Positions 9,375 to 17,701 of a stretch of DNA of 42,340 nucleotides are shown piece after piece. Numbering within the stretch: the stretch's first letter is position 1; every line of letters starts with the position of its first letter. Position numbers and translations under genes: made by a program. The DNA comes from an uncultured Rubritalea sp. (GTDB taxonomy: Bacteria; Verrucomicrobiota; Verrucomicrobiia; Verrucomicrobiales; Akkermansiaceae): the NCBI GenBank assembly GCA_937132085.1, contig CAKZNV010000049.1:1-42340 (forward strand), given 5' to 3'. Under the pieces are notes generated by a model. That model searched no databases, was not told the origin of the DNA, and worked only from the letters and a program-made list of their open reading frames with translations.

Positions 9375-10422
9375 AACTAAGTATATAATTCCTCCTGATT
9401 GCACGATCATAAAGGCTCTAAAGCGAATGGACGAGTTAGTCTGTAAGTTGCTCATCGTGATGAACGGTGATGACTATTTAGGACTACTTAGTGGTGGAGA
9501 CATACAAAGGAGTATAATTAAGAACGCCTCGCTAGAGGATAAAGTGGAGGGTATAATGCGCACTAATCAGACTGTGGCGAGAACCACAGATAGTCATGAA
9601 GCGGTAAAAGAGCTGATGATATCTAAGCGCACAGAGTTTATGCCAATTCTTGACGATGATAATAACCTAACATCAATTGTTTTCTGGGAAGATATCTTTG
9701 GCGAAGAAAAGCGCATCACAACTCAAATTGATCTCCCAGTGATCGTGATGGCAGGGGGAAAAGGAACTAGACTGAAACCTTTTTCTAATATTTTACCAAA
9801 GCCACTATTCCCTCTGGGTGAGAAAACGATTCTGGAAGAAATCTTGGACCGATTTGAGACAGCGGGTAGTAAAAAGTTTTACCTTTCGGTCAATTACAAA
9901 GCAGATTTTATAAAAAGCTACATAGATCAGATCGAGGCGACTACTTACGATATTACCTATTTCAAAGAAGATAAGCCTTTGGGCACAGCTGGAAGTTTGA
10001 GTCTTTTGAAGGATAAAATTAAAGAGCGGTTTTTCGTATCGAATTGCGATATCGTGATTAGTGCTAATTATAGCGAAATTGTTGATTACCATGTGAAAGA
10101 GGGCAATGAAATCACACTTGTAGGAGCATTTAAGCACATTAAAATTCCTTATGGAACATTGGTCACAGACGAAGAGGGATCTTTGAAAGAGCTGAAAGAA
10201 AAGCCGGAGATGACTTATTTAGTAAACTCTGGACTCTATATTCTAGAGCCTCATCTATTAGAAGAAATTCCAGAGGATAGCTTTTATCACATTACAGATT
10301 TAATAGACAGCGTTAAGGATCGCAAAGGTAAAGTAGGGGTCTTTCCGGTAAGTGAAAAAAGCTGGTGTGATATTGGGGAGTGGGATGAATACAGGAGGAC
10401 CTTGGAGTTATTAAAACATTGA
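9364..10422 (+). CDS. CBS-domain sugar-1-phosphate nucleotidyltransferase (PtmE-like)
   Basis: The 352-aa protein has two N-terminal CBS motifs (about residues 5-55 and 62-112) fused to a nucleotidyltransferase domain from about 122. The NTase signature MAGGKGTRL lies at residues 129-137, followed by LPKPLFPLG. This architecture is that of Campylobacter PtmE, a glucosamine-1-phosphate guanylyltransferase in legionaminic acid synthesis, and of related proteins in other surface-sugar loci. It would activate the sugar used by the two preceding genes; the CBS pair may sense a nucleotide. No NeuB-type sialic-acid synthase occurs in the window, so a legionaminic product is not supported. It overlaps the upstream reductase by 11 bases. 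Confidence 0.75.
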   Translation: MKDKTKYIIPPDCTIIKALKRMDELVCKLLIVMNGDDYLGLLSGGDIQRSIIKNASLEDKVEGIMRTNQTVARTTDSHEAVKELMISKRTEFMPILDDDNNLTSIVFWEDIFGEEKRITTQIDLPVIVMAGGKGTRLKPFSNILPKPLFPLGEKTILEEILDRFETAGSKKFYLSVNYKADFIKSYIDQIEATTYDITYFKEDKPLGTAGSLSLLKDKIKERFFVSNCDIVISANYSEIVDYHVKEGNEITLVGAFKHIKIPYGTLVTDEEGSLKELKEKPEMTYLVNSGLYILEPHLLEEIPEDSFYHITDLIDSVKDRKGKVGVFPVSEKSWCDIGEWDEYRRTLELLKH

Positions 10423-10431
10423 TATAATAAA

Positions 10432-11550
10432 ATGAATAAATCAAAAATATTGTTAGTAGGGTTAGCCCCTCCTCCCTTTCATGGACAGTCAATAGCCACA
10501 GGCTTGTTGTTTGATCATGATTGGAGAAATATTGATGTTGAGAAATTGCCTATTCGTTACAGTAAAAATGTTAATGAAATAGGAAAGGCCTCTCTGGGGA
10601 AGGTCTTTTATATGTTTAAACTAGTTTTTAGATGTTGGAGGATGAAGTTCAAGACAGGTTCTAATATACTATATTACACACCCACTAGTCCTAATTTAGT
10701 TCCTTTCGTGAGGGATGTTGTGTTTCTAGCCCTGTGCCGTCCTCTATTTAAGCAGACATTATTACATTACCATGCTGGAGGAATGCCACAGTTTCTAGAA
10801 AGTAATTGGCTTCTGAAGCTAATAGGTAAATGGATTTACGGAAGAAAATCATGGGCGGTGGCTCTGACCAGTCATGTGAAGGTTCCTGATTTAGATTATG
10901 GTGCTTCGAAGCTATTTACCATAGCAAATGGTGTGGAAGTCCCGAAAGAGATGACCTCTATTATAAGACAAGAACGTGATACAGTTGAGGTTTTATTTGT
11001 AGGGAATCTCTATGAAGACAAGGGAGTATTTGATGCTATAAGTGCTGTCGGAGAGGTTCAGATACAAACATCAAAAAGAATCGTTCTAAATGTCATGGGT
11101 GATTCTCCGGATAGAGAAATTACTAGGAGAATTAAGACCCTTATTTCCAGTCTAAATGTTAAAGTCAACCTTCTGGGAGTATGTAAAGGGGAAGAAAAGT
11201 GGAAGCGTTTTAAAACAGCAGATATATTTTTATTTCCGTCATACTATAGTTCAGAAAATCAACCACTTGTCCTTCTCGAGGCTATGGCTAGCGGGCTCCC
11301 TATAGTTGCGACTAATTGGCGGGGAATCCCTGGTCAGGTCGTTCATGGGGAATCTGGGATTTTAGTCGAGCCAAAGAAAGTTAGTCAAATTGTTGATGCT
11401 CTCGGTAGCTTGGTTGATTCTTTTGATAAAAGAGTAGAGATGGGTGAGGCTGGAAAACGTGCCTATCTCAAGGAGTTTACAACTTCTGCCCATATTAAAA
11501 AAGTAGAGAGCCTATTTTTAGAATCAATAAAATCTTTAAATGATGAATAA
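10432..11550 (+). CDS. Glycosyltransferase family 4
   Basis: This is a 372-aa GT-B-fold retaining glycosyltransferase, cytoplasmic and probably peripheral to the inner membrane. The C-terminal half shows the GT4 donor-site signature E275-x7-E283 within ENQPLVLLEAMASGLPIV, preceded by the strand VEVLFVGNLYEDKG at about 185-198. The N-terminal half starts with a Rossmann strand and a glycine-containing loop (LVGLAPPPFHGQS), normal for the family. The gene follows the CBS-nucleotidyltransferase by nine bases and overlaps the WecG-type gene by 11. Donor and acceptor are unknown; it may use the sugar made by the three genes before it. Confidence 0.85.
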   Translation: MNKSKILLVGLAPPPFHGQSIATGLLFDHDWRNIDVEKLPIRYSKNVNEIGKASLGKVFYMFKLVFRCWRMKFKTGSNILYYTPTSPNLVPFVRDVVFLALCRPLFKQTLLHYHAGGMPQFLESNWLLKLIGKWIYGRKSWAVALTSHVKVPDLDYGASKLFTIANGVEVPKEMTSIIRQERDTVEVLFVGNLYEDKGVFDAISAVGEVQIQTSKRIVLNVMGDSPDREITRRIKTLISSLNVKVNLLGVCKGEEKWKRFKTADIFLFPSYYSSENQPLVLLEAMASGLPIVATNWRGIPGQVVHGESGILVEPKKVSQIVDALGSLVDSFDKRVEMGEAGKRAYLKEFTTSAHIKKVESLFLESIKSLNDE

Positions 11551-12301
11551 TATAGTGACCGGCTCCGTTTTAGGAACACAAGTAGCAGCTGTTACGAAAG
11601 AGAACGCAGCGGAAATAGTAATCGAGTGGGGGCAGAGAGGGGATAGAGCATATGCTATTGAAGCCGCTGACGTGCATGTGGTGACACGTGCTCGCCATGA
11701 AGACGATTTTGGTAAAGTAATGACCAAGTTTGACCTGATTTGTCCAGATGGGATGCCTGTCAAATGGAGTCTCAATAAGGCGGTCAAAAAAGAAGATCAG
11801 ATAGAAGATCGGGTCAGTGGCGCCGAGCTTATGGAAGAAGTGTTTAGACAATCAGCCTATCATGAGGGATGCTCGCATTTCTTATTAGGTGGTTCCGATA
11901 AACTCTTAGATATTTTACCATCTATCATAGAAGAAAAATGCCCAGGATCTAGAGTAGCCGGTGTCTACTCACCTCCCTTTGGGCAGTGGCCAGAGGATGA
12001 GTTCGAGAGGATCTGCCAGAAGATCAAAGACTCTGGAGCCCAACATGTTTGGGTGGGGTTAGGCTGTCCTAAGCAAGAGCGCTGGATCGCTGATCATAAG
12101 GAACAGCTTCCTCCAGGGTGTTATTATGGAGTGGGAGCAGCATTCGCATTTCATGCAGGAATGGTTCCTAGAGCTCCAATGATATTCCAGAAAACAGGGA
12201 TGGAGTGGTTTTTTCGTCTATGCAAGGAACCAAGAAGGCTCTGGAAACGTTATTTTACTTATAATTCTTTATTTATTTTTTATTCTTTCAAGAAGGGGTG
12301 A
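11540..12301 (+). CDS. WecG/TagA/CpsF family glycosyltransferase (GT26)
   Basis: The 253-aa protein matches GT26 enzymes, which add the second sugar, often ManNAc or a ManNAc-uronic acid, to an undecaprenyl-diphosphate-linked first sugar. Seen are the DGMPV segment with D70, the RVSGAELM motif at 91-98, the conserved VWVGLGCPKQERWI stretch and the GVGAAFAFHAG segment. The basic tail RLCKEPRRLWKRYF typically anchors these enzymes to the membrane. Given the WbpABDE set in this locus, a diacetamido-uronic acid is a plausible donor, which is inference only. Two ATG codons (11540 and 11543) are possible starts. Confidence 0.88.
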   Translation: MMNNIVTGSVLGTQVAAVTKENAAEIVIEWGQRGDRAYAIEAADVHVVTRARHEDDFGKVMTKFDLICPDGMPVKWSLNKAVKKEDQIEDRVSGAELMEEVFRQSAYHEGCSHFLLGGSDKLLDILPSIIEEKCPGSRVAGVYSPPFGQWPEDEFERICQKIKDSGAQHVWVGLGCPKQERWIADHKEQLPPGCYYGVGAAFAFHAGMVPRAPMIFQKTGMEWFFRLCKEPRRLWKRYFTYNSLFIFYSFKKG

Positions 12302-12307
12302 TTTACA

Positions 12308-13585
12308 ATGGCTGAACAACATAAAAAACAACTTAGTATCACTATGTTAGGAATGACGACAATAAACATTCTTGGACCTCTGGCTGGTTTGATCAAGGCT
12401 GCTGATTCTACAGTTAGATTGAAATCGGTAGGGTTAAGATCCTTGAAGTCTGGTGCCGATGAGGTTGTAGACAGGGATGGCTCTTATGGATTTGATGAGT
12501 GTGTAGCATCTGCCCTGAAAGCTCTGCCTGGTCAGAAAATCAGAGCTAAGATTTTAAACACAGAAAAGGCGAAGAATAATCTATTCACATCTAAGGTGAG
12601 AGCTTTCCTCAGCCGTAACATAAAGTCTTTACTCTATAGCGGTAAGATTAAGCAGCAAATTGAAGAATCTAGAAAAACCTCAGATGTAATCCATCTTCAT
12701 GGCTTGTTTTGGTCTCCTTTTCACAAGGCTTTGTCTCAAAAAGATTATGGACCATTGATCATTAGCTGCTGGGGCAGCGATGTATTGAGAACGTCTGATA
12801 TAAAAATTACTGAGAAGCAACAGCAACTGTTGAGAAGAGCATCATGTATTACGGTTTCGGGGCCAGAGTTCAAAGAGGTCGTGTTATCTAAGTATGGTCG
12901 GGACCTAGAGGATAAAATAAAATTTACTATTTTTGGTCCAGATTTACAGAATATCCCCGAAGGGGATAAAGAGAAGGGATCCAAACGGTTTAGAGAAAAT
13001 AATCAAATATCCGATGAGAAGATCGTTATTGCTATCGGGCACAATGGTCATCCTGAGGGACAGCATCTGGAGTTACTCAAATCAGTGAATTGCGTAGGGG
13101 GTGAAATGCGTGAGAGACTCTATGTCGTTTTGCAAATGACTTATGGTTGTGATGAGGGCTATTTAAATGAAGTGCGTGCAGCGCTCAAAGCTTATGGGCT
13201 AGAGGGCATGGTCATAGACGAGTATATGTCAGATGAAGATGTGTCTGATCTTAGATTTACGAGTGATATTTTTCTGTATGCCCCTGTTTCTGATGCTTTT
13301 TCAGCATCTGTTACACAAGCTCTAGCGGCTGGAAGCGTTGCAATACTGGGATCTTGGCTGCCTTATAAAACAAGAAGCAGAGCGGGTTTTAAGTATTGGG
13401 AAATAGATGATCCAGCCGGTGCTAGCCAAGCGATTACCGATGTCCTAAGTGATTGGCCTAAGCAAAAACAAGTTTGCGTTTCAAATAGAAAATTGGCATC
13501 TGAGTTTTTTGATTCTAGTCGGCTCGGAGGTTTATGGATTTCAGCATACGAGGATGCTCTGAAGAACTACTCTTCTTCAAAGTAA
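12308..13585 (+). CDS. Glycosyltransferase, GT-B fold (GT4-like)
   Basis: The 425-aa protein has the two-lobed GT-B pattern. The first lobe contains VIHLHGLFWSPFH and LIISCWGSDVLR, which in GT4 proteins form the acceptor side. The second lobe begins near EKIVIAIGHNG and ends with DAFSASVTQALAAGSVAILGS, where the usual glutamates of the EX7E motif are not clear (D-A-F-S-A-S-V-T-Q). Loss of the canonical glutamates means the catalytic details may differ from standard GT4. It begins six bases after the GT26 gene and is the last gene before a 121-base gap. Substrates are unknown. Confidence 0.72.
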   Translation: MAEQHKKQLSITMLGMTTINILGPLAGLIKAADSTVRLKSVGLRSLKSGADEVVDRDGSYGFDECVASALKALPGQKIRAKILNTEKAKNNLFTSKVRAFLSRNIKSLLYSGKIKQQIEESRKTSDVIHLHGLFWSPFHKALSQKDYGPLIISCWGSDVLRTSDIKITEKQQQLLRRASCITVSGPEFKEVVLSKYGRDLEDKIKFTIFGPDLQNIPEGDKEKGSKRFRENNQISDEKIVIAIGHNGHPEGQHLELLKSVNCVGGEMRERLYVVLQMTYGCDEGYLNEVRAALKAYGLEGMVIDEYMSDEDVSDLRFTSDIFLYAPVSDAFSASVTQALAAGSVAILGSWLPYKTRSRAGFKYWEIDDPAGASQAITDVLSDWPKQKQVCVSNRKLASEFFDSSRLGGLWISAYEDALKNYSSSK

Positions 13586-13643
13586 ATAACGAACTGAGAA
13601 GGAATTGGAGGAGACAATAGAATTTTAATAAAAGTGGAAGTTC

Positions 13644-13673
13644 AGTGATTGGAGAATAAGCACTTGCTATACT
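13644..13673 (+). promoter_or_regulatory. Possible promoter in front of the rml block
   Basis: The 121-base gap between the GT4-like gene and rmlB is among the largest in the window. It contains TATACT at 13668-13673, close to a sigma-70 -10 box and about 34 bases before the rmlB ATG. The region 15-22 bases upstream has only weak -35 candidates. It could be an internal promoter for the dTDP-sugar block, but the match is poor. Confidence 0.25.
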
Positions 13674-13706
13674 TTAGTTACCTTCTATAGAAAAAGACGT
13701 TTAAAA

Positions 13707-14783
13707 ATGAGTATTATGAGAAGAAAAATTTTAGTAACTGGAGGCGCAGGATTTATAGGATCTGCTGTCATTCGCCATTTAATTGAGAATACAGATTGGC
13801 AAGTGGTCAATTTAGACAAACTTACCTATGCTGGTAATCTCAACTCTTTGTCTGAGGTGAGCAATAGCGAGCGATATTGTTTCGAGCAAGTAGATATTTG
13901 CGATTATGCTGCTGTGAAAGAGGTTCTTGAAAAGCATCAACCTGATTCAATTATGCACCTAGCGGCTGAGTCACATGTAGACCGCTCAATTGATGGGCCA
14001 GGTGAATTTATTCAGACGAACATTGTAGGCACATATAACCTGCTTCAAACAGCTTTGGAGTATTGGCGAGCTCTTCCGAATGATGGTAAGAAGTTCTTCA
14101 GATTCCACCATGTGTCTACAGATGAGGTTTATGGTGACCTTGATAAAGCTGGTTATTTTACTGAAGAGACATCCTATGCTCCTAGTTCACCTTATTCAGC
14201 GAGTAAGGCATCATCAGATCACTTGGTGAGATCTTGGGGGCGCACCTATGGTTTTCCAGTGGTAGTGACTAATTGTTCAAATAATTACGGGCCATTTCAT
14301 TTCCCTGAGAAATTGATTCCTTTAATGATACTTAATGCTCTAGAAGGCAAATCATTGCCTGTGTATGGAGATGGTAAGCAGGTGAGAGATTGGCTTTATG
14401 TTGAGGATCACGCAAGGGCTCTTGTAAAAGTGGTCGCCGAGGGTGAACTGGGTGAGACTTATAATATCGGAGGTAACAATGAAAAACAAAATATTGAGGT
14501 GGTAAAGACTCTGTGCAAAATTTTGAATGAGAAGGTGGAAGTAAAGCCGAATGGGATCAGTGATTTCAATGAACTAATTACTTACGTTAAAGATCGACCT
14601 GGTCATGATCTACGCTATGCTATTGATGCTAGTAAAATTAAAAACGATCTTGGCTGGGAGCCAGAGGAAACATTTGAGTCTGGAATAGCAAAGACAGTAG
14701 ATTGGTATCTGAGTAACAAGGATTGGTGTGACCAAGTCCAAGATGGAAGCTACCAAAGAGAGCGCCTAGGAGATGGAAATTAG
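13707..14783 (+). CDS. rmlB: dTDP-glucose 4,6-dehydratase
   Basis: RmlB converts dTDP-glucose to dTDP-4-keto-6-deoxyglucose with a transient NAD redox cycle. The 358-aa protein has GGAGFIGS at 12-19, the catalytic T138-D139-E140 in HVSTDEVYG and Y163-x-x-x-K167 in PYSASK, all diagnostic for the family. Other conserved parts are [11 protein letters not shown] and [18 protein letters not shown]. The downstream genes are rmlA and a ketoisomerase, N-acetyltransferase and aminotransferase, while rmlC and rmlD are absent. The product is therefore likely channelled to a 3-amino-3,6-dideoxyhexose and not to rhamnose. A second in-frame ATG at 13716 is an alternative start. Confidence 0.95.
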   Translation: MSIMRRKILVTGGAGFIGSAVIRHLIENTDWQVVNLDKLTYAGNLNSLSEVSNSERYCFEQVDICDYAAVKEVLEKHQPDSIMHLAAESHVDRSIDGPGEFIQTNIVGTYNLLQTALEYWRALPNDGKKFFRFHHVSTDEVYGDLDKAGYFTEETSYAPSSPYSASKASSDHLVRSWGRTYGFPVVVTNCSNNYGPFHFPEKLIPLMILNALEGKSLPVYGDGKQVRDWLYVEDHARALVKVVAEGELGETYNIGGNNEKQNIEVVKTLCKILNEKVEVKPNGISDFNELITYVKDRPGHDLRYAIDASKIKNDLGWEPEETFESGIAKTVDWYLSNKDWCDQVQDGSYQRERLGDGN

Positions 14784-14846
14784 TGGTTTGCCACACCCCT
14801 TTATTAATGAGAAGTGGAAAAGTAGAAATAGTAGAATAAAAATATA

Positions 14847-15719
14847 ATGAAAGGAATAATCTTAGCAGGAGGGTCAGGGACTCGATTGTATCCAGTGACA
14901 ATGAGTATCTCAAAGCAACTGTTACCAGTGTATGATAAGCCGATGGTTTATTATCCAATATCTGTGCTCATGCTAGCAGGGATTAGAGAAATACTCCTGA
15001 TTTCGACACCTGATGATCTTCCGCTATACAAGAGGCTTTTGGGAGATGGTTCTCGGTTTGGTGTCGATTTGAGCTATGCTGAACAGCCTAGACCTGAGGG
15101 GTTAGCCCAAGCATTTATTATAGGTGAAAAGTTTATTGCTTCAGATCGAGTAGCATTAGTTTTAGGAGATAACATTTTCTATGGACAGGGGTTCTCACCC
15201 AAACTACTAGCTGCAGCAGCTCGTAAAAAAGGAGCTTCCGTATTTGGTTATGAGGTTCATGATCCTGAGAGATTCGGGGTGGTAGAGTTTGATTCTAATG
15301 GCAAGGCAATATCAATAGAAGAAAAACCTATTAAAGCTAAATCAAACTTTGCGGTTACTGGTCTTTATTTTTATGACAACGATGTGGTAGAAATAGCAAA
15401 GAATGTTAAGCCTTCTGCACGTGGAGAAGTGGAAATCACTAGTGTTAATCAAGCTTATCTGGAACGTGGTGATCTTCAAGTCGAGATTTTAGGAAGAGGT
15501 CACACTTGGCTCGACACAGGGACTCATGATAGTTTACTTGAAGCATCTTCTTTTGTGAGAACTATCGAAACGCATCAAGGCTTCAAAATCGCTTGCCTTG
15601 AAGAGATTGCCTGGAATCAGGGTTGGATGACAAAAAAAGAAATGTTAACTGTTGCTGAAACTATGGGAAAAACGGAGTATGGACAATACCTTAAAAATTT
15701 AGCCTTAAAAGAACAATAA
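14847..15719 (+). CDS. rmlA: Glucose-1-phosphate thymidylyltransferase
   Basis: RmlA joins dTTP and glucose-1-phosphate to make dTDP-glucose. The 290-aa protein is the normal size and shows the signature [13 protein letters not shown] at 6-18, the [12 protein letters not shown] segment with the conserved K23, the [10 protein letters not shown] loop and the later VEEKP-type IEEKP. It lies 63 bases after rmlB and one base before the next gene. Order rmlB-rmlA followed by fdt/qdt genes is common in amino-deoxy-sugar clusters. Confidence 0.95.
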   Translation: MKGIILAGGSGTRLYPVTMSISKQLLPVYDKPMVYYPISVLMLAGIREILLISTPDDLPLYKRLLGDGSRFGVDLSYAEQPRPEGLAQAFIIGEKFIASDRVALVLGDNIFYGQGFSPKLLAAAARKKGASVFGYEVHDPERFGVVEFDSNGKAISIEEKPIKAKSNFAVTGLYFYDNDVVEIAKNVKPSARGEVEITSVNQAYLERGDLQVEILGRGHTWLDTGTHDSLLEASSFVRTIETHQGFKIACLEEIAWNQGWMTKKEMLTVAETMGKTEYGQYLKNLALKEQ

Positions 15720-15720
15720 A

Positions 15721-16125
15721 GTGGGTAACCCTTGGATAGACCTCCCAAGCTTGGGAGACGACCGCGGTCAACTATGTGTAACAGAAGTTGACGCACATGC
15801 CCCATTCGATATCAAGAGAGTTTATTGGCTCTATGAAACCGAACCCAATGTAACCCGTGGGTTACATGCTCATAAAGAACTCCAGCAATTAGCTATTGCT
15901 GTTTCAGGCTCTTGTAAGATGCTACTGGATGACGGAGAGAGTAGAACGCCATATGTTTTGGACAGTCCTCATCGAGCATTATATATTGGGCCTGGAATGT
16001 GGAGAGAGATGAGTGATTTCTCGGCCGATTGTGTTCTTATGGTGATTGCAAGTGAAGTGTATGATGAAACTGATTACATTAGAGACTATGATGAATTCAA
16101 AAAATCCGCCATTCCTGCACGATAG
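15721..16125 (+). CDS. fdtA: dTDP-4-keto-6-deoxyglucose 3,4-ketoisomerase (FdtA/QdtA type)
   Basis: This small cupin (134 aa) moves the keto group from C4 to C3 of dTDP-4-keto-6-deoxyglucose. The signature R46-G-L-H49-A-H51 followed by KELQQ holds the two histidines of the active site, and the glycine-rich cupin strands around [13 protein letters not shown] follow. It starts with GTG one base after the rmlA stop. FdtA gives the galacto product (Fuc3N) and QdtA the gluco product (Qui3N); they differ by few residues and I cannot separate them with confidence here. The N-acetyltransferase and aminotransferase that complete the pathway follow directly. Confidence 0.88.
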   Translation: MGNPWIDLPSLGDDRGQLCVTEVDAHAPFDIKRVYWLYETEPNVTRGLHAHKELQQLAIAVSGSCKMLLDDGESRTPYVLDSPHRALYIGPGMWREMSDFSADCVLMVIASEVYDETDYIRDYDEFKKSAIPAR

Positions 16126-16570
16126 TTCAGATATCCAGTCAAGCAATATTGGGGCAGATACCAGAATTTGGCAATATTGTGTAATTCTAGAAGCAGCTAC
16201 TATTGGTGAAGGCTGTAATATCTGTTCACATTGTTTGATCGAAAATGATGTTACTGTAGGAGATAGAGTAACAGTGAAATCAGGGGTTCAGTTATGGGAT
16301 GGAGTTATTTTAGAAGATGATGTATTTATTGGTCCTAATGTTACTTTTACAAATGATGTTTACCCTCGTTCAAGGCAGTTTCCTGATCAATTTTCTAAAA
16401 CTCTGATTAAGCAAGGAGCTTCAATTGGTGCTAACTCTACAATTCTCCCCAATATAATTATTGGTGAAAATGCTATGGTCGGAGCTGGATCAGTAGTTAC
16501 AAAAAACGTTGAAGCTAATACATTAGTAATTGGCAATCCCGCCAAATTCATACGTAATTTACCACAATAG
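16091..16570 (+). CDS. fdtC: dTDP-3-amino-3,6-dideoxyhexose N-acetyltransferase (FdtC/QdtC type)
   Basis: This left-handed beta-helix acetyltransferase of about 159 aa begins with [14 protein letters not shown] and then repeats such as [10 protein letters not shown] and [10 protein letters not shown], ending with [11 protein letters not shown]. It would use acetyl-CoA to acetylate the 3-amino group made by the following aminotransferase. The reading frame is open to an ATG at 16046, but the MNSK start at 16091 (or the adjacent ATG at 16088) places the helix at the usual distance and leaves only a 35-base overlap with the ketoisomerase. It is related to the WbpD-type protein at 5464 but lacks that protein's C-terminal extension. 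Confidence 0.85.
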   Translation: MNSKNPPFLHDSSDIQSSNIGADTRIWQYCVILEAATIGEGCNICSHCLIENDVTVGDRVTVKSGVQLWDGVILEDDVFIGPNVTFTNDVYPRSRQFPDQFSKTLIKQGASIGANSTILPNIIIGENAMVGAGSVVTKNVEANTLVIGNPAKFIRNLPQ

Positions 16571-16584
16571 TATATTAAAATAAG

Positions 16585-17688
16585 ATGATTCCTTTTCTAG
16601 ATATCAAAGCAATCAATTCTCGCTATAGAGATGATTTAGTAGAAGCCGCCAGACGTGTCATAGACTCTGGATGGTATGTTTTAGGTAATGAAGTTAAAGC
16701 TTTCGAGAGTGAGTTTAACTCATGGTGTAAAACAAATCACACTATTGGGATATCTAATGGGCTAGCTGCCTTACGCCTAGTGTTTGAAGCTTGGATTGAA
16801 CAGGGTAAATTAGAACGAGGTGATAGCGTTATTGTTCCGGCAAACACTTACATAGCATCGGTGCTGGCGATAACAGCTGCGGGCTTGAAGCCTGTTTTAG
16901 TTGAGCCTGATGAAGATACTTACAACCTTTCATTGAAGGGAGTTCGTTCTGCAATGACAAGCGAAATTAAAGCTGTTCTGGTGGTTCATTTGTATGGAAG
17001 AATCGCTCCTATGGATCAGCTGGCTCCTTTTTGTAGCGAAAATAACTTATTATTACTAGAGGATGCAGCTCAATCACATGGAGCCGCAATCGCAGGAAAA
17101 GCCTGTGGAGTATGGGGAGATGCTGCGGGGTTTAGCTTTTATCCCGGAAAGAATTTGGGAGCTCTTGGTGACGGAGGTGCTATCACCTGTCAAGATGAAG
17201 AGTTTGCAAAGTTAATTAAGGCTCTTCGTAACTACGGTTCACACAGGAAGTATGAAAATATCTATCAAGGTAGTAATGAGAGGCTGGATGAAATGCAGGC
17301 TGCTATGCTGCGGGTAAAGCTTCAGTATCTGAATGAGGATAGTAACTTACGTCGTGATATTGCAGACCAGTATTGTAGACAGATTTCTAATGATAAGATC
17401 CGCTTGCCAATTATACCAGCAGATAGGGATGAGCATGTTTGGCATTTATTTGTTGTAAGGTCTAAGATGCGGGATGAGTTTATCGAGCATATGAGTAAAA
17501 ACGGTGTGCAGTGTATGATTCATTATCCAATTGCTCCTCATAAGCAGCTCGCTTATCAGACTGAATTTGCAAGTTTATCATTTCCACTCACGGAGAGAAT
17601 TCATGAAGAGGTGGTATCTTTACCGATTAGTCCGACGATAAGTAAGGACGAGGTTAATACTGTCGTAGCAGCAGTAAACAGTTTTTGA
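16585..17688 (+). CDS. fdtB: dTDP-3-keto-6-deoxyhexose 3-aminotransferase (FdtB/QdtB type)
   Basis: This PLP-dependent DegT/DnrJ/EryC1 aminotransferase of 367 aa converts the 3-keto sugar to dTDP-Fuc3N or dTDP-Qui3N. Landmarks are [15 protein letters not shown] near 55-69, the [10 protein letters not shown] segment at 158-167 and [17 protein letters not shown] with the PLP lysine at K189. It completes the rmlBA-ketoisomerase-acetyltransferase-aminotransferase set. It differs clearly from the WbpE-type enzyme at 6130, which has FFPSKPLG, so the two are distinct enzymes for different pathways. Confidence 0.88.
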   Translation: MIPFLDIKAINSRYRDDLVEAARRVIDSGWYVLGNEVKAFESEFNSWCKTNHTIGISNGLAALRLVFEAWIEQGKLERGDSVIVPANTYIASVLAITAAGLKPVLVEPDEDTYNLSLKGVRSAMTSEIKAVLVVHLYGRIAPMDQLAPFCSENNLLLLEDAAQSHGAAIAGKACGVWGDAAGFSFYPGKNLGALGDGGAITCQDEEFAKLIKALRNYGSHRKYENIYQGSNERLDEMQAAMLRVKLQYLNEDSNLRRDIADQYCRQISNDKIRLPIIPADRDEHVWHLFVVRSKMRDEFIEHMSKNGVQCMIHYPIAPHKQLAYQTEFASLSFPLTERIHEEVVSLPISPTISKDEVNTVVAAVNSF

Positions 17689-17701
17689 ACTAAGAGATAA
17701 A

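Noticed and set aside
7257-10422. Legionaminic or pseudaminic acid pathway
   Set aside because: A LegB-like dehydratase and a PtmE-like nucleotidyltransferase are present, but no NeuB-type synthase, CMP-transferase or matching aminotransferase is found in the window.
13693-13703. The 11-base string AAAGACGTTTA occurs here and at 23573-23583, each before a gene
   Set aside because: Many 11-base matches are expected by chance in 42 kb, and the surrounding bases do not match, so it is not a supported regulatory site.
13707-15719. dTDP-rhamnose pathway
   Set aside because: rmlA and rmlB are present but rmlC and rmlD are not; the following genes fit a 3-amino-3,6-dideoxyhexose instead.
16046-16090. 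Extended N-terminus for the N-acetyltransferase starting at ATG 16046
   Set aside because: It would overlap the ketoisomerase by 80 bases and add residues unlike any acetyltransferase start; MNSK at 16091 matches the family's usual beginning.
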